Assembly (NCBI GenBank): GCA_018993155.1
Contig: JAGKSX010000136.1
Coordinates: 1 to 39,178, forward strand
Length of the DNA: 39,178 nt
Source: Hydrogenophaga sp.
GTDB taxonomy: Bacteria; Pseudomonadota; Gammaproteobacteria; Burkholderiales; Burkholderiaceae_C
Direction of reading: 5' to 3'
The notes under the pieces are model-generated. The model was not told the origin of the DNA, made no database searches, and saw nothing but the letters and a program-made list of their open reading frames with translations. A program made the translations under genes and the position numbers. Positions 31,778 through 39,178 of this stretch are shown piece after piece (the first letter of the stretch is position 1; each line of letters begins with the position of its first letter).

Positions 31778-32503
31778 ATGCTCAACCCCTGGCGCGCGCT
31801 CTGGAATTCCCTGCCCGGCACCTGCCAGGTCTGCGGCGCCTGGCCATCGAGCGCGGTGTGCGAGACCTGCGCGGCCCGGTTCCAGGACGGGGCGCCCCGC
31901 TGCGCGGCGTGTGCCGCCCGCGTGCCCGTGGATGTGCCGCTGTGCGGGGCCTGTCTCACCCGGCCCACGCCGGCCGCGCTGCACGCCTGCGCGGCGGCCG
32001 TGGACTACGCCTACCCTTGGGACGGCCTGATCGCCCGCTTCAAGTTCCGCCAGGAGCCTGGCTGGGCCGGGCCCTTCGCGCGGCGGATGCTGCAGGCACC
32101 GCAGGCCGGCGACCTGCTCTCGTCATGCGACCTCCTCGCCCCCGTGCCACTCACCCCGGCGCGCCTGGCCGGGCGCGGCTACAACCAGGCCTGGGAACTC
32201 GTGAAAGCCCTGCGGCGCGCGAGCACGCCAGCCACCCGGGCCCCGGGCCTGGCCGAGGCACTGGTCCGCCTGGCCGAGACCCCCGACCAGCACAGCCTGC
32301 CCCGCGAGCAGCGCCTGCGCAACCTGCAAGGCGTGTTCGCCGCCCACCCGTTGCACGCGCCCCGGCTGCACGGCCGGCACGTGCTGCTGGTGGACGACGT
32401 GACCACCACCGGCGCCACGTTGCAGGCAGCGGCCCAGGCCTTGCTGCAGGCTGGGGCGGTCCGGGTCAGCGCGCTGGTGTTCGCGCGCACGCCGGCGCGG
32501 TAA
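31778..32503 (+). CDS. comF: ComF-family amidophosphoribosyltransferase-like protein
   Basis: The 241-residue protein has N-terminal zinc-finger cysteine pairs (CQVCG, CETC, CAAC, CGAC) and a C-terminal phosphoribosyltransferase domain with the PRPP loop HVLLVDDVTTTGATL. ComF proteins take part in natural DNA uptake in competent bacteria, probably on the cytoplasmic side, though the reaction is not settled. The ATG at 31778 gives the expected MLNPWRALWNSLPGTCQVCG start. There is no ribosome site, and a -10-like hexamer lies only six bases upstream. trmL starts 14 bases after its stop. Confidence 0.92.
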   Translation: MLNPWRALWNSLPGTCQVCGAWPSSAVCETCAARFQDGAPRCAACAARVPVDVPLCGACLTRPTPAALHACAAAVDYAYPWDGLIARFKFRQEPGWAGPFARRMLQAPQAGDLLSSCDLLAPVPLTPARLAGRGYNQAWELVKALRRASTPATRAPGLAEALVRLAETPDQHSLPREQRLRNLQGVFAAHPLHAPRLHGRHVLLVDDVTTTGATLQAAAQALLQAGAVRVSALVFARTPAR

Positions 32504-32517
32504 GCTCGCCCGCCACC

Positions 32518-32991
32518 ATGTTCCACATCGTCCTCGTCCAACCTGAAATCCCGCCCAACACCGGCAACGTGATCCGGCTCAGCGCGAACACCGGGTGCAC
32601 CCTGCACCTCATCGAGCCCCTGGGCTTTTCCATGGATGACCGTCACATGCGCCGCGCGGGGCTCGACTACCACGAGTACGCCGACCTGCGCCGCCACGCG
32701 GACTGGGCCAGCTTCCTGCAGACCGAAGCACCGGACCCGCAGCGCATGTTCGCCTTCACCACCCGGGGCAGCCGCAGCGTGTTCGACAACGCCTTCCAGG
32801 CCGGCGACTGGCTGGTGTTCGGCTCCGAAACGCGGGGGCTGCCCGACGCGCTGCGCGAGTCCTTTGCGCCCACACAGCGCCTGCGGCTGCCCATGGTGCC
32901 TGGCCAGCGCAGCCTCAACCTGTCGAACGCCGTGGCGGTGACCGTGTTCGAGGCCTGGCGCCAGCGGCAGTTTGCGATGCCGGTTCCGTGA
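32518..32991 (+). CDS. trmL: tRNA (cytidine(34)-2'-O)-methyltransferase TrmL
   Basis: The 157-residue SPOUT methyltransferase modifies the wobble base of two leucine tRNAs, those with anticodons CAA and UAA; a CAA leucine tRNA is encoded in this window at 10698. Motifs are VQPEIPPNTGNVIRLSANTG at the N terminus, LVFGSETRGLPD, and the knot sequence LRLPMVPGQRSLNLSNAVAV where SAM binds. Length is standard. It is likely co-transcribed with comF, 14 bases upstream. Confidence 0.96.
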   Translation: MFHIVLVQPEIPPNTGNVIRLSANTGCTLHLIEPLGFSMDDRHMRRAGLDYHEYADLRRHADWASFLQTEAPDPQRMFAFTTRGSRSVFDNAFQAGDWLVFGSETRGLPDALRESFAPTQRLRLPMVPGQRSLNLSNAVAVTVFEAWRQRQFAMPVP

Positions 32992-33136
32992 CGCAGGTCA
33001 CGCAAGTGGCGGACGGCACAGATCACATCGCGCGCGAAACGCGCAACATAGGCTTGCCAACCTGATCGGGACCGCGCGGCTCCACACCCTGTGGGCGGCG
33101 GCCCGATCGCCACTCTGCGCATCACGGACCGCCTGC

Positions 33137-33472
33137 ATGGAGACCGCCCTGATTTCTGTCCTCACCCGGATCTTCCGCGTGAACCTCGCGTCTCGACAGC
33201 GCGCGCCAAGGAGCCCCAGCCTCAAGGAGTTGGCGCGCATCCGGCGCCATCTCGAGCGCAGCATCGAGGACTGCCCCGGCACACCCGCGATCCGCCTGCG
33301 CAAACAGATCGATCAGGCCCACACGCCCCAGGAACTCTGGCTGCTGCGCAACGACGCGTACCAGCTCATCTCGCAGCGGCACAACCAGTCGGTCGCCGCC
33401 GAGCGCATCAACCGGCTGATTCAGTACTTCGAAGGCTGGCTCGAGCCCAAGCAGCTCATCCGCATCAAGTAG
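33137..33472 (+). CDS. Small basic helical protein of unknown function
   Basis: I do not recognise this 111-residue protein. It is basic and mostly helical, with a short hydrophobic N terminus (METALISVLTRIFRVNL), a KELARIRRHLERSIEDCPGTPAIRLRKQID core and a C terminus with INRLIQYFEGWLEPKQ. There is no signal peptide of normal length, no membrane helix and one cysteine. The ATG at 33137 has no clear ribosome site; a longer reading from 32972 overlaps trmL and looks non-coding. The codon pattern is consistent with a real gene and it fills a gap between trmL and the convergent MaoC gene. Function is unknown. Confidence 0.6.
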   Translation: METALISVLTRIFRVNLASRQRAPRSPSLKELARIRRHLERSIEDCPGTPAIRLRKQIDQAHTPQELWLLRNDAYQLISQRHNQSVAAERINRLIQYFEGWLEPKQLIRIK

Positions 33473-33490
33473 ACCGGCCTGCCCGCGCGC

Positions 33491-33946
33491 TCAGGGGTAC
33501 TGGCGCACCAGCGATTCGGCGAAGCACACCGGCTTGTCGGCCCCTTCGCGCTCCACCACCACGCCCCAGGTCATCTGCTGCCCACCCTGTTCAATGGGCT
33601 CGATGGCCTGCAGCGTCAGGCGCGCGCGCAGACGGCTGCCCACCGGCACCGGCGCGGTGAAGCGCACACGGTTCACGCCGTAGTTCACCCCCATGCGCGT
33701 GTTCCGGATATCGAAAGAGGATTCGAAGAACACCGGCAGCAAGGACAGCGTGAGAAAGCCGTGCGCGATCGGCCCACCGAACGGCCCGGCCTTGGCGCGC
33801 TCCACATCCACGTGGATCCATTGATGGTCGCCGGTGGCTTCGGCGAAGCGGTTGACCTGCTCCTGGGTGATCGCCACCCAGTCGCTGACGGCCACTTCCT
33901 GGCCCACGCAAGCCGCCAGATCGGCCAGGGATTCAAAGGTTTTCAT
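33491..33946 (-). CDS. MaoC-family (R)-specific enoyl-CoA hydratase
   Basis: The 151-residue hot-dog protein hydrates trans-2-enoyl-CoA to (R)-3-hydroxyacyl-CoA. The hydratase-2 motif is ITQEQVNRFAEATGDHQWIH with catalytic Asp40 and His45, followed by FGGPIAHGFLTLSLLP. A one-domain protein of this size resembles PhaJ or NodN-type dehydratases, which can supply monomers for polyhydroxyalkanoate or act in fatty-acid turnover. The ATG at 33946 gives MKTFESLADLAACVGQ; an upstream reading adds 17 residues of no family character. It is separated from the ParA gene by 65 bases on the same strand and no thiolase or synthase is directly adjacent. Confidence 0.9.
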   Translation of the reverse strand: MKTFESLADLAACVGQEVAVSDWVAITQEQVNRFAEATGDHQWIHVDVERAKAGPFGGPIAHGFLTLSLLPVFFESSFDIRNTRMGVNYGVNRVRFTAPVPVGSRLRARLTLQAIEPIEQGGQQMTWGVVVEREGADKPVCFAESLVRQYP

Positions 33947-34011
33947 GCGAGCCACTGTATCGCCGGCCCCGCGCCGCGCATGTCGGGCCGGCGACACGGC
34001 GCCGTCGGGTG

Positions 34012-34629
34012 TCAGCGATCAAGCCACTCGCAGATGCCCTGCCACTGCTTGAGGTCCTTCTCGACCCGGCTGGGTGTGACGTCAAACAGCGTGAGCCCAC
34101 GCGCCGCGAGGTGCACGTAGTTCTGCGTGTCGCGCAAGGCGCCCAGCACCGGCAGGCCCAGGCCGGTCACGAACTCGCCGAGCTTGTCGGCCGCGATGGT
34201 GCGCATGTCCACCCGCATGCCGACGATGCCCACCTGCAGCTGGCCCGCACGGCGGGACTCGGCCAACTCATCGATGAAGGCGCGCGTGGCGTAGATGTCG
34301 AAGATGCTGGGCTGCAACGGCACCAGCACCTTGTCGGCGATCTTGAGCACGTCCTTGAAGCGCCAGCCATGCAAACCAGCGGGGGTATCGAGCACCACGT
34401 GGGTGACGTCCTTGGGCGGCCGCGCGATCAGGTCCTGCGAAACCTCCCAGGTCTGGATCGGCCGGGCCTCGGGTGGGCGCAGGCGCAGCCAGAGGGCCGA
34501 CGACTGCTGGCGATCGGCATCGCCCAGCATGACCGAGTGACCCTGGCGGGCAAAGTAGCCGGCGACGTTGGTCGACAGCGTGGACTTGCCAACGCCTCCT
34601 TTGGGATTCGCAACCACCACGATGGGCAT
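34012..34629 (-). CDS. Orphan ParA/MinD-family ATPase
   Basis: The 205-residue cytoplasmic ATPase has the deviant Walker A of the ParA group (VANPKGGVGKSTLSTNVAGY, signature Lys10 and Lys15), the Walker A' DADRQQSSALWL and the switch VVLDTPAGLHGW. These proteins dimerise on DNA or membranes and position plasmids, chromosomes or protein assemblies. No ParB-like partner, centromere repeats or minCDE genes are adjacent, so the cargo is unknown. The length and lack of an N-terminal DNA-binding domain resemble small orphan ParA proteins used for protein positioning. A weak AAGGAG (reading AAAGGAGC) lies upstream of the ATG at 34629. Confidence 0.9.
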   Translation of the reverse strand: MPIVVVANPKGGVGKSTLSTNVAGYFARQGHSVMLGDADRQQSSALWLRLRPPEARPIQTWEVSQDLIARPPKDVTHVVLDTPAGLHGWRFKDVLKIADKVLVPLQPSIFDIYATRAFIDELAESRRAGQLQVGIVGMRVDMRTIAADKLGEFVTGLGLPVLGALRDTQNYVHLAARGLTLFDVTPSRVEKDLKQWQGICEWLDR

Positions 34630-34694
34630 GAAAAGCTCCTTTGTGTGCGGGACGCCCCACACGGACAGCGTGATGGGGAGGGGGGTATCGGGCG

Positions 34695-35456
34695 CTATGT
34701 TATCGCCACCGCGTCCCATACCAGTTTGCAACCGGTCAGGAACATCCCCACATAGATGAGCCGGTAGAACAGCTGGGGCTCGATGCGCTTGGCGATGTAG
34801 ACACCGAGCCAGACCCCGAACGGAGCGAACGGCAGCAGCGCCAGCGAGGTCGCCATGTTGCGCAGATCGAGCAGACCCAACCAGGCGTACGGCACCCATT
34901 TGGCGAGGTTGACGAAGAAAAACAGGTAGGCCAGCGTGCCGGTGAAGACCGCTGGCGACAGGCGCATCGGGATCACGTAGGCGTTGAGCGGCGGCCCACC
35001 GGCGTGCGCCACGAAGCTCGTGAAACCCGACGTCACCGTGAGCAGCGCGCCCACCCAGCGCGGCGGTGGCGCGCTGTCGGGGCGCGGCGGAAACAGCAGG
35101 CGCTGCGCCAGGAACACCAGGGTGAACACGCCCACCATGCCCGCCACCACGCGGGAATCCAGCCATTTGAAAAGCAAGGCCCCGACCACGAGGCCGACCA
35201 GGCTGCAGGGCACGAGGAACATCAGCAGGCGGCGGTCGAAGTTCTTGCGGAAGGCGGCCATGCCCAGCAGGTCCATCAGCAGCAGCACCGGCATGAGGAT
35301 GGCGGCGGCCTGCGGCACCGTGACCGCCAGGGCCATCAAGGGCACGGCCAGGGAACCAAAGCCGGCGCCAAAGCCGCTCTTGCTGATGCCCAGCAGGAGC
35401 ACCGCGGGAATCGCAACGAGGTAGAACGAGGGATCGGTGATGAGCGGGAAGTTCAA
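34695..35456 (-). CDS. TSUP-family (TauE/SafE) membrane permease
   Basis: The 253-residue membrane protein has about eight helices with the TSUP duplication: LLGISKSGFGAGFGSLAVPLM near the start and SGFTSFVAHAGGPPLNAYVI in the second half. The family exports or imports small sulfur-containing or organic anions. I place the start at a TTG (35456, giving LNFPLITDPSFYLVAIP), because the first helix begins at once and the available ATGs (35516 and 35525) lie in the divergent gene and add unrelated residues. No ribosome site is clear. It is divergent from the TRIC-type gene, with 58 bases between. Substrate unknown. Confidence 0.87.
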   Translation of the reverse strand: MNFPLITDPSFYLVAIPAVLLLGISKSGFGAGFGSLAVPLMALAVTVPQAAAILMPVLLLMDLLGMAAFRKNFDRRLLMFLVPCSLVGLVVGALLFKWLDSRVVAGMVGVFTLVFLAQRLLFPPRPDSAPPPRWVGALLTVTSGFTSFVAHAGGPPLNAYVIPMRLSPAVFTGTLAYLFFFVNLAKWVPYAWLGLLDLRNMATSLALLPFAPFGVWLGVYIAKRIEPQLFYRLIYVGMFLTGCKLVWDAVAIT

Positions 35457-35514
35457 GCGCGCGATTGTCGCCGCCGGCGAATGCCCTTGCCTCCCGCCCG
35501 GCGAGAATCGGCGC

Positions 35515-36153
35515 ATGCACAACATTCAGTTCTGGGGCGAGACCCTGCGCCTGCTGGTCGAGCTGACGGCCACGGTGGCCTTTGCGCTCTCGGGCATTCT
35601 GATGGGCGCGCGCATGCGGCTGGATGCCGTGGGCGTGGCGGTGGTGGGATTTCTCGCCGCGTTCGGCGGTGGCACCCTGCGCGACCTGCTGCTCGATCAG
35701 CGCCCGTTCTTCTGGGTGCGCCACGTCGAGCTGCTTTGGGGGGTGCTCGGGCTGTGCGTGCTCGCCATGGTGTTCCTGCGCGGGCGGCACATGAAGCTCA
35801 CCGAACGGGCCATCCAGTGGCCCGATGCGCTGGGCCTGGGCCTGTTCACCGCCACAGGGGTGCACCAGGCCCTGCTGCTGGACATGCCGGCGCTCGTGGC
35901 CGTGCTCATGGGCCTGATCACCGGCGTGTTCGGCGGCGTGCTGCGCGACGTGGTCTGCAACGAGATCCCCACCGCCTTCAAGGACCACCGGCCCTATGCG
36001 CTCTGCGCCTTCGCCGGTGGCTGGCTCTACGTGGGCCTGTGGGAAATCGAGGCTCCGGGCTGGATCGCCCTGGTGGCCTGCGTGGTGTTCACGGCGGGGC
36101 TGCGCGGGCTGGCGCTCTGGCGCAACTGGCAGTTGCCCGCGTGGAAGTTGTAG
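35515..36153 (+). CDS. UPF0126/TRIC-type trimeric cation channel family protein (YicG-like)
   Basis: The 212-residue, about seven-helix membrane protein shows the internal repeat of the family, each half with a glycine-rich motif: FLAAFGGGTLRDLLLDQRPFFW and LITGVFGGVLRDVVCNEIP. Bacterial members are linked to potassium/cation conductance and E. coli YicG has been linked to glycine transport, so the substrate is open. The ATG at 35515 gives MHNIQFWGETLRLL. A GAGAAT hexamer ends six bases upstream and no ribosome site is present. Confidence 0.9.
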   Translation: MHNIQFWGETLRLLVELTATVAFALSGILMGARMRLDAVGVAVVGFLAAFGGGTLRDLLLDQRPFFWVRHVELLWGVLGLCVLAMVFLRGRHMKLTERAIQWPDALGLGLFTATGVHQALLLDMPALVAVLMGLITGVFGGVLRDVVCNEIPTAFKDHRPYALCAFAGGWLYVGLWEIEAPGWIALVACVVFTAGLRGLALWRNWQLPAWKL

Positions 36154-36159
36154 GCCCCC

Positions 36160-36235
36160 ACGCTCCGCCGCTGTGCGGGTCGCTGCCCCCCAAGGGGGCT
36201 GAGCCCGGCCTTGGGGCGGCCCGGCGGCGGGCTCG
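36160..36235. repeat. Palindromic intergenic element, copy D (divergent clover-type)
   Basis: The region between the convergent TRIC-type and thiolase genes holds a GCCCCCCAAGGGGGC hairpin flanked by further GC-rich palindromic pieces (CCGGCCTTGGGGCGGCCCGG and a CGGCGGGC end). It resembles copies A-C in position and in its central hairpin but the first stem is poorly preserved. Confidence 0.5.
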
Positions 36236-36238
36236 CCC

Positions 36239-37441
36239 TCAGACCTTTTCGATCACGAGCGCGATGCCCTGCCCCACGCCGATGCACATGGTGCACAGGG
36301 CGTAGCGGCCACCCGTGGCGTGCAGGCGGTTGACCGCCGTGGTGGCCAGCCGCGCGCCGCTGGCGCCCAGGGGGTGGCCCAGGGCGATCGCGCCGCCCCA
36401 GGCGTTCACGCGCTCGTCGTCGTCCTTCAGCCCCAGCATGCGCAGCACCGCCAGGCCCTGCGCGGCAAAGGCTTCGTTGAGCTCGATCACGTCCAGCTGT
36501 TCCAGCTTGAGGCCGGTGAGCGCCAGCACCTTTTCGGTGGCCGGTGCCGGGCCGATGCCCATCACGCGCGGCGCCACGCCGGCCGTGGCCATGCCCACGA
36601 TGCGCGCCTTGGGCGTCAGGCCGTTCTTCGCCGCCGTGGCCTCGTCGGCCAGCAGCAGCGCGCAGGCGCCGTCGTTCACGCCGCTGGCGTTGCCCGCTGT
36701 CACCGTGCCATCGGGGCGCACCACGCCCTTGAGCTTGGCCAGCGCTTCCAGGCTGGTCTCACGGGGGTGTTCGTCCTTGTCCACGACCAGGGGATCGCCC
36801 TTCTTCTGCGCGATGGTCACCGGCGTGATCTCGCGCGCGAGGTGGCCCGCCTTCTGCGCGGCCACGGCCTTGAGCTGGCTGGCCAGCGCCATGCGGTCCT
36901 GCGCCTCGCGCTCGATCTTGTAATCGGTCGCGACGTTCTCGGCCGTCTCGGGCATGGAGTCCACGCCGTACTGGGCCTTCATGAGCTTGTTGACGAAGCG
37001 CCAGCCGATGGTGGTGTCGTAGACCGCGTTGGCGCGGCTGAAAGCGCTCTCGGCCTTGGGCATGACGAAGGGGGCGCGGCTCATGCTCTCCACGCCGCCG
37101 GCGATCATGAGGCCGGCTTCACCGGCCTTGATGGCGCGCGCGGCCGAGCCCACGGCGTCCAGGCCGGAGCCGCACAGGCGGTTGATGGTGGCGCCGGGAA
37201 GCTCCAGCGGCAGGCCGGCGAGCAGGCCGGCCATGCGCGCGACATTGCGGTTGTCTTCGCCGGCCTGGTTGGCGCAGCCAAAGAGGATGTCGGTCACGGC
37301 GGCCCAGTCCACGCCGGGGTTGCGCTGCATCAGCGCCTTGAGCGGGATCGCGCCGAGGTCGTCGGCGCGCACGCTGGAGAGGGCGCCGCCGTAGCGGCCG
37401 AAGGGGGTGCGAATCGCGTCGCAGATGAAGGCTTGGTTCAT
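36239..37441 (-). CDS. pcaF: 3-oxoadipyl-CoA thiolase
   Basis: The 400-residue thiolase cleaves 3-oxoadipyl-CoA to succinyl-CoA and acetyl-CoA, the last step of the beta-ketoadipate and phenylacetate routes. It is strikingly close to E. coli PaaJ as I remember it: IRTPFGRYGGALSSVRADDL, CANQAGEDNRNVARMA, FVMPKAESAFSR and MCIGVGQGIALVIEKV. Catalytic residues are Cys90 (INRLCGSGLDA), His356 (GGAIALGHPLGASG) and Cys386 (CTMCIGVG). GAGGAG lies seven bases before the ATG, with TACAGT (37466-37471) as a likely -10. No other pathway gene is adjacent, so naming it pcaF rather than paaJ is a choice. Confidence 0.92.
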   Translation of the reverse strand: MNQAFICDAIRTPFGRYGGALSSVRADDLGAIPLKALMQRNPGVDWAAVTDILFGCANQAGEDNRNVARMAGLLAGLPLELPGATINRLCGSGLDAVGSAARAIKAGEAGLMIAGGVESMSRAPFVMPKAESAFSRANAVYDTTIGWRFVNKLMKAQYGVDSMPETAENVATDYKIEREAQDRMALASQLKAVAAQKAGHLAREITPVTIAQKKGDPLVVDKDEHPRETSLEALAKLKGVVRPDGTVTAGNASGVNDGACALLLADEATAAKNGLTPKARIVGMATAGVAPRVMGIGPAPATEKVLALTGLKLEQLDVIELNEAFAAQGLAVLRMLGLKDDDERVNAWGGAIALGHPLGASGARLATTAVNRLHATGGRYALCTMCIGVGQGIALVIEKV

Positions 37442-37521
37442 GTGTGTTCTCCTCAGGTCAACCTGCGACTGTACCCAAGCCGGGCGCAGGGGTGCACGGC
37501 ATGCGGGAGAATCCCCGCACC

Positions 37522-37956
37522 ATGTTCAGCCCATCCCAAGCCGACGTGCGGCGTTTCTTCTGCGCCGTTCACCAGAAACAGTTGCTGCAGCAACCCATGG
37601 AGGCCATTGAAACCCTGGCCGGCCAATGGATCGCCGAGCACAGCGAGTACCACGCCGAACTGTCCGACGTGGACGCGGCTCTGGCGCGCCTGGGCGAGCC
37701 CGACAGCGGCCGCGACAACCCCTTCCTGCACCTGTCCATGCACCTGTCCATCAGCGAGCAGTGCAGCATCGACCAGCCCCCGGGCATCCGTCAGGCGGTG
37801 GAGCTGCTGGCCGCGCGGCGCGGCGACCTGCATGTGGCGCACCATGAGGTGATGGAGTGCCTGGGCAGCATGCTCTGGGAAAGCCAGCGCGCGGGCCGGC
37901 CACCCGACGGCCAGGCCTACATCGACGAGGTGCGGCGCAGGGCAACGCGGGACTGA
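37522..37956 (+). CDS. DUF1841 protein
   Basis: The 144-residue soluble protein matches the DUF1841 pattern: FSPSQADVRRFFCAVHQKQ at the start, HLSMHLSISEQCSIDQPPGIR in the middle and the histidine-rich HVAHHEVMECLGSMLWESQR near the end. The conserved His/Glu content suggests metal binding, but no activity is known to me. The ATG at 37522 matches the family start; one at 37501 would add seven residues. A GAGAAT hexamer ends nine bases upstream of the chosen ATG and there is no ribosome site. A bidirectional terminator follows. Confidence 0.87.
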   Translation: MFSPSQADVRRFFCAVHQKQLLQQPMEAIETLAGQWIAEHSEYHAELSDVDAALARLGEPDSGRDNPFLHLSMHLSISEQCSIDQPPGIRQAVELLAARRGDLHVAHHEVMECLGSMLWESQRAGRPPDGQAYIDEVRRRATRD

Positions 37957-37960
37957 GCAC

Positions 37961-37989
37961 AAAAAAAGCCGCTCGATGAGCGGCTTTTT
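37961..37989. terminator. Bidirectional terminator between DUF1841 and cytochrome c4
   Basis: AAAAAGCCGCTC-gat-GAGCGGCTTTTT is a twelve-base perfect stem with A and T runs on the two sides, placed between convergent genes. Confidence 0.9.
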
Positions 37990-38005
37990 GATGGATGGCG
38001 GCAGA

Positions 38006-38671
38006 TCAGCGGAAGCGCGACTGCGGCACGACCTTGAGTTCACCGTCCACCGTGGACAGGTACTTGGCGATCTCGCGCATTTCGGCCGGCGTGTACTGTT
38101 TGGCAATGCCCGCCATGATGCCGTTGGAGCGGCCGATCATGTTGTTGCCTTCGACCGTGTAGGCCTTGAGCGCGAAGAACAGGTAGTCGGCGTGCTGGCC
38201 GCCAATCTTGGGGTAGCTCGGGTCGATCGGCTTGCTGAAGTTGGCGCCGTGGCAGGAGGCGCAGGCGCCCTTCTCGATCAGCGCGGCGGCCGCGGTGCTG
38301 GCGGTGCGGGGCGCTTCCGGGGCGGCCTTGTCGGCCTGCGACGCGTAGTAGGCGCCCAGATCGGCCATGTCCTGCTCGCTCAGCGAGCCCGCGATGCCGC
38401 GCATGGTGGGGTGCTTGCGGTCGCCCTTCTTGTAGGCGGTGAGCGCCGCCACGATGTATTTGTCGGACTGGCCCGAGATCTTGGGGACCTTGTGGATCTC
38501 GGGGAAGCTGTTCTGGTAGCCGACGATGCCGTGGCAACCGATGCACATTTCGGCCTTCTTGTGGCCGGCTTGCACATCACCCGTGATGCCCTGGGCCTGG
38601 GCAGCGAAGGCGACGGAGAGGGTCGCAGCGGCGACAAGGGTGCGGGCGATCGTGGACAACATTGGAATCAT
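38006..38671 (-). CDS. Diheme cytochrome c4-type protein
   Basis: The 221-residue periplasmic protein has a signal peptide (MIPMLSTIARTLVAAATLSV to FAAQA) and two cytochrome c domains with heme sites CIGCH and CASCH. Methionine ligands are likely in HPTMRGIAG and NGIMAGIAKQ. The duplicated class I layout, with KISGQSDKYIVAALTAYK and KIGGQHADYLFFALKAY in the two halves, is that of cytochrome c4, an electron carrier to terminal oxidases; the caa3 oxidase in this window is a possible acceptor. I used the ATG at 38671; one at 38662 is equally possible. A TATAAT lies about 45 bases upstream. Confidence 0.92.
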   Translation of the reverse strand: MIPMLSTIARTLVAAATLSVAFAAQAQGITGDVQAGHKKAEMCIGCHGIVGYQNSFPEIHKVPKISGQSDKYIVAALTAYKKGDRKHPTMRGIAGSLSEQDMADLGAYYASQADKAAPEAPRTASTAAAALIEKGACASCHGANFSKPIDPSYPKIGGQHADYLFFALKAYTVEGNNMIGRSNGIMAGIAKQYTPAEMREIAKYLSTVDGELKVVPQSRFR

Positions 38672-38716
38672 TTTGCAAGCACAATGAATGGAACCGGCTG
38701 AGAAAATCAACCCCTG

Positions 38717-38722
38717 ATTATA
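38717..38722 (-). promoter_or_regulatory. Consensus -10 element of the cytochrome c4 gene
   Basis: The minus strand reads TATAAT in CTATATAATC, the best -10 match in the window, leaving a leader of about 40 bases. No matching -35 was identified in the expected place. Confidence 0.5.
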
Positions 38723-38780
38723 TAGACTGGTCCTCAGCCCCGACCACACCCCCGCCAACCTTCGCACAAGGCGCTTTTTC

Positions 38781-39178
38781 ATGAAATTCCAAGGTTCCGA
38801 GAATTACGTTGCCACGCAAGACCTGATGCTGGCGGTGAACGCCGCCATCACCCTCAAGCGCCCGCTGCTCGTCAAGGGCGAGCCCGGCACCGGCAAGACC
38901 ATGCTCGCCGAGGAAGTGGCCGGGGCGCTCAAGCTGCCGCTGCTGCAGTGGCACATCAAGAGCACCACCAAGGCGCAGCAGGGCCTGTACGAGTACGACG
39001 CGGTGAGCCGCCTGCGCGATTCGCAGCTGGGCGACGAGCGCGTGAAGGACATCCACAACTACATCGTCAAGGGCGTGCTGTGGCAGGCCTTCACGGCCGA
39101 CGAACCGGTCGCGCTGCTGATCGACGAAATCGACAAGGCCGACATCGAGTTCCCCAACGACCTGCTGCGCGAACTCGA
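38781..39178 (+). CDS. MoxR-family AAA ATPase (partial, cut by window end)
   Basis: The first 132 residues of a MoxR-type AAA protein are present. They include the Walker A GEPGTGKTML in LLVKGEPGTGKTMLAEEV, the pre-sensor region LLQWHIKSTTKAQQGLYEYD and the Walker B VALLIDEIDKADIEFPNDLL. MoxR proteins are chaperone-like ATPases that usually act with a von Willebrand factor A domain protein encoded next door; that gene would lie outside the window. The ATG at 38781 gives MKFQGSENYVATQDLML, the usual start. It is divergent from cytochrome c4, with 109 bases between. The reading frame is open to the last base. Confidence 0.92.
   Translation, partial: MKFQGSENYVATQDLMLAVNAAITLKRPLLVKGEPGTGKTMLAEEVAGALKLPLLQWHIKSTTKAQQGLYEYDAVSRLRDSQLGDERVKDIHNYIVKGVLWQAFTADEPVALLIDEIDKADIEFPNDLLREL

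Noticed and set aside
1-39178. CRISPR arrays, prophage, integrase or insertion-sequence genes
   Set aside because: No regularly spaced direct repeats and no transposase, integrase or phage structural motifs were seen in any reading frame; the repeats present are hairpin elements.

Overview
This window is a high-GC chromosomal segment that looks like a betaproteobacterium of the family Comamonadaceae (Hydrogenophaga, Acidovorax and relatives). The assignment rests on gene content and order: a caa3-type cytochrome oxidase cluster carrying its usual small accessory genes (a 41-residue assembly peptide, DUF2970, DUF2909), an orphan Bug-type solute-binding protein, a TRAP transporter, and a 3-oxoadipyl-CoA thiolase very like PaaJ/PcaF. 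I could not run any search, so this is recognition from memory.

Layout. 1-1495 (minus) is a mosaic: the first 77 residues of a rubrerythrin run in frame into a membrane sensor histidine kinase, which carries an apparent one-base frameshift and loses recognisable sequence after its second ATP-binding glycine box. 1802-4672 (plus) holds a VOC-family protein, two large hairpin repeats, and a FAD monooxygenase overlapping a DUF2783 gene, probably an aromatic-catabolism module. 4741-7677 is valS. 7770-10658 (minus) holds a 2-hydroxyacid-dehydrogenase-like protein, a TusA-family protein, a zinc-ribbon Nudix hydrolase and cysM. tRNA-Leu(CAA) follows at 10698. 10838-12870 is a divergent pair: an atypical SDR and a 2Fe-2S/FAD reductase. 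Then come a Bug binding protein (plus) and a dctQ-dctM-dctP TRAP operon (minus).

17149-20751 (minus) is a response regulator, histidine kinase and HtrA/DegP-type protease, read in that order: an envelope-stress style unit. 20839-30066 is the respiratory core, read right to left: coxB, ctaD, small assembly peptide, ctaG, DUF2970, coxC, then surf1, a Sco-like protein, cox15, ctaB and Sco1. Together these encode the oxidase subunits, heme O/A synthesis and copper delivery. One plus-strand gene, DUF2909, sits inside the cluster. A perfect FNR/ANR-type box lies in the coxB promoter.

30152-39178 is mixed housekeeping: DUF2244, a BioC-like methyltransferase divergent from comF, trmL, a small unknown, a MaoC hydratase, an orphan ParA ATPase, a TSUP permease divergent from a TRIC/UPF0126 protein, thiolase, DUF1841, a diheme cytochrome c4, and a MoxR ATPase cut by the window end.

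No CRISPR array, prophage, insertion sequence or secondary-metabolite cluster was seen, and I found no clear new multi-gene system. The most unusual signals are the chimeric first 1.5 kb, two families of structured intergenic repeats whose stems vary in a compensatory way, a dehydrogenase-like protein missing its cofactor glycines and two catalytic residues, and -10-like hexamers placed so close to start codons that leaderless or bidirectional transcription is suggested.
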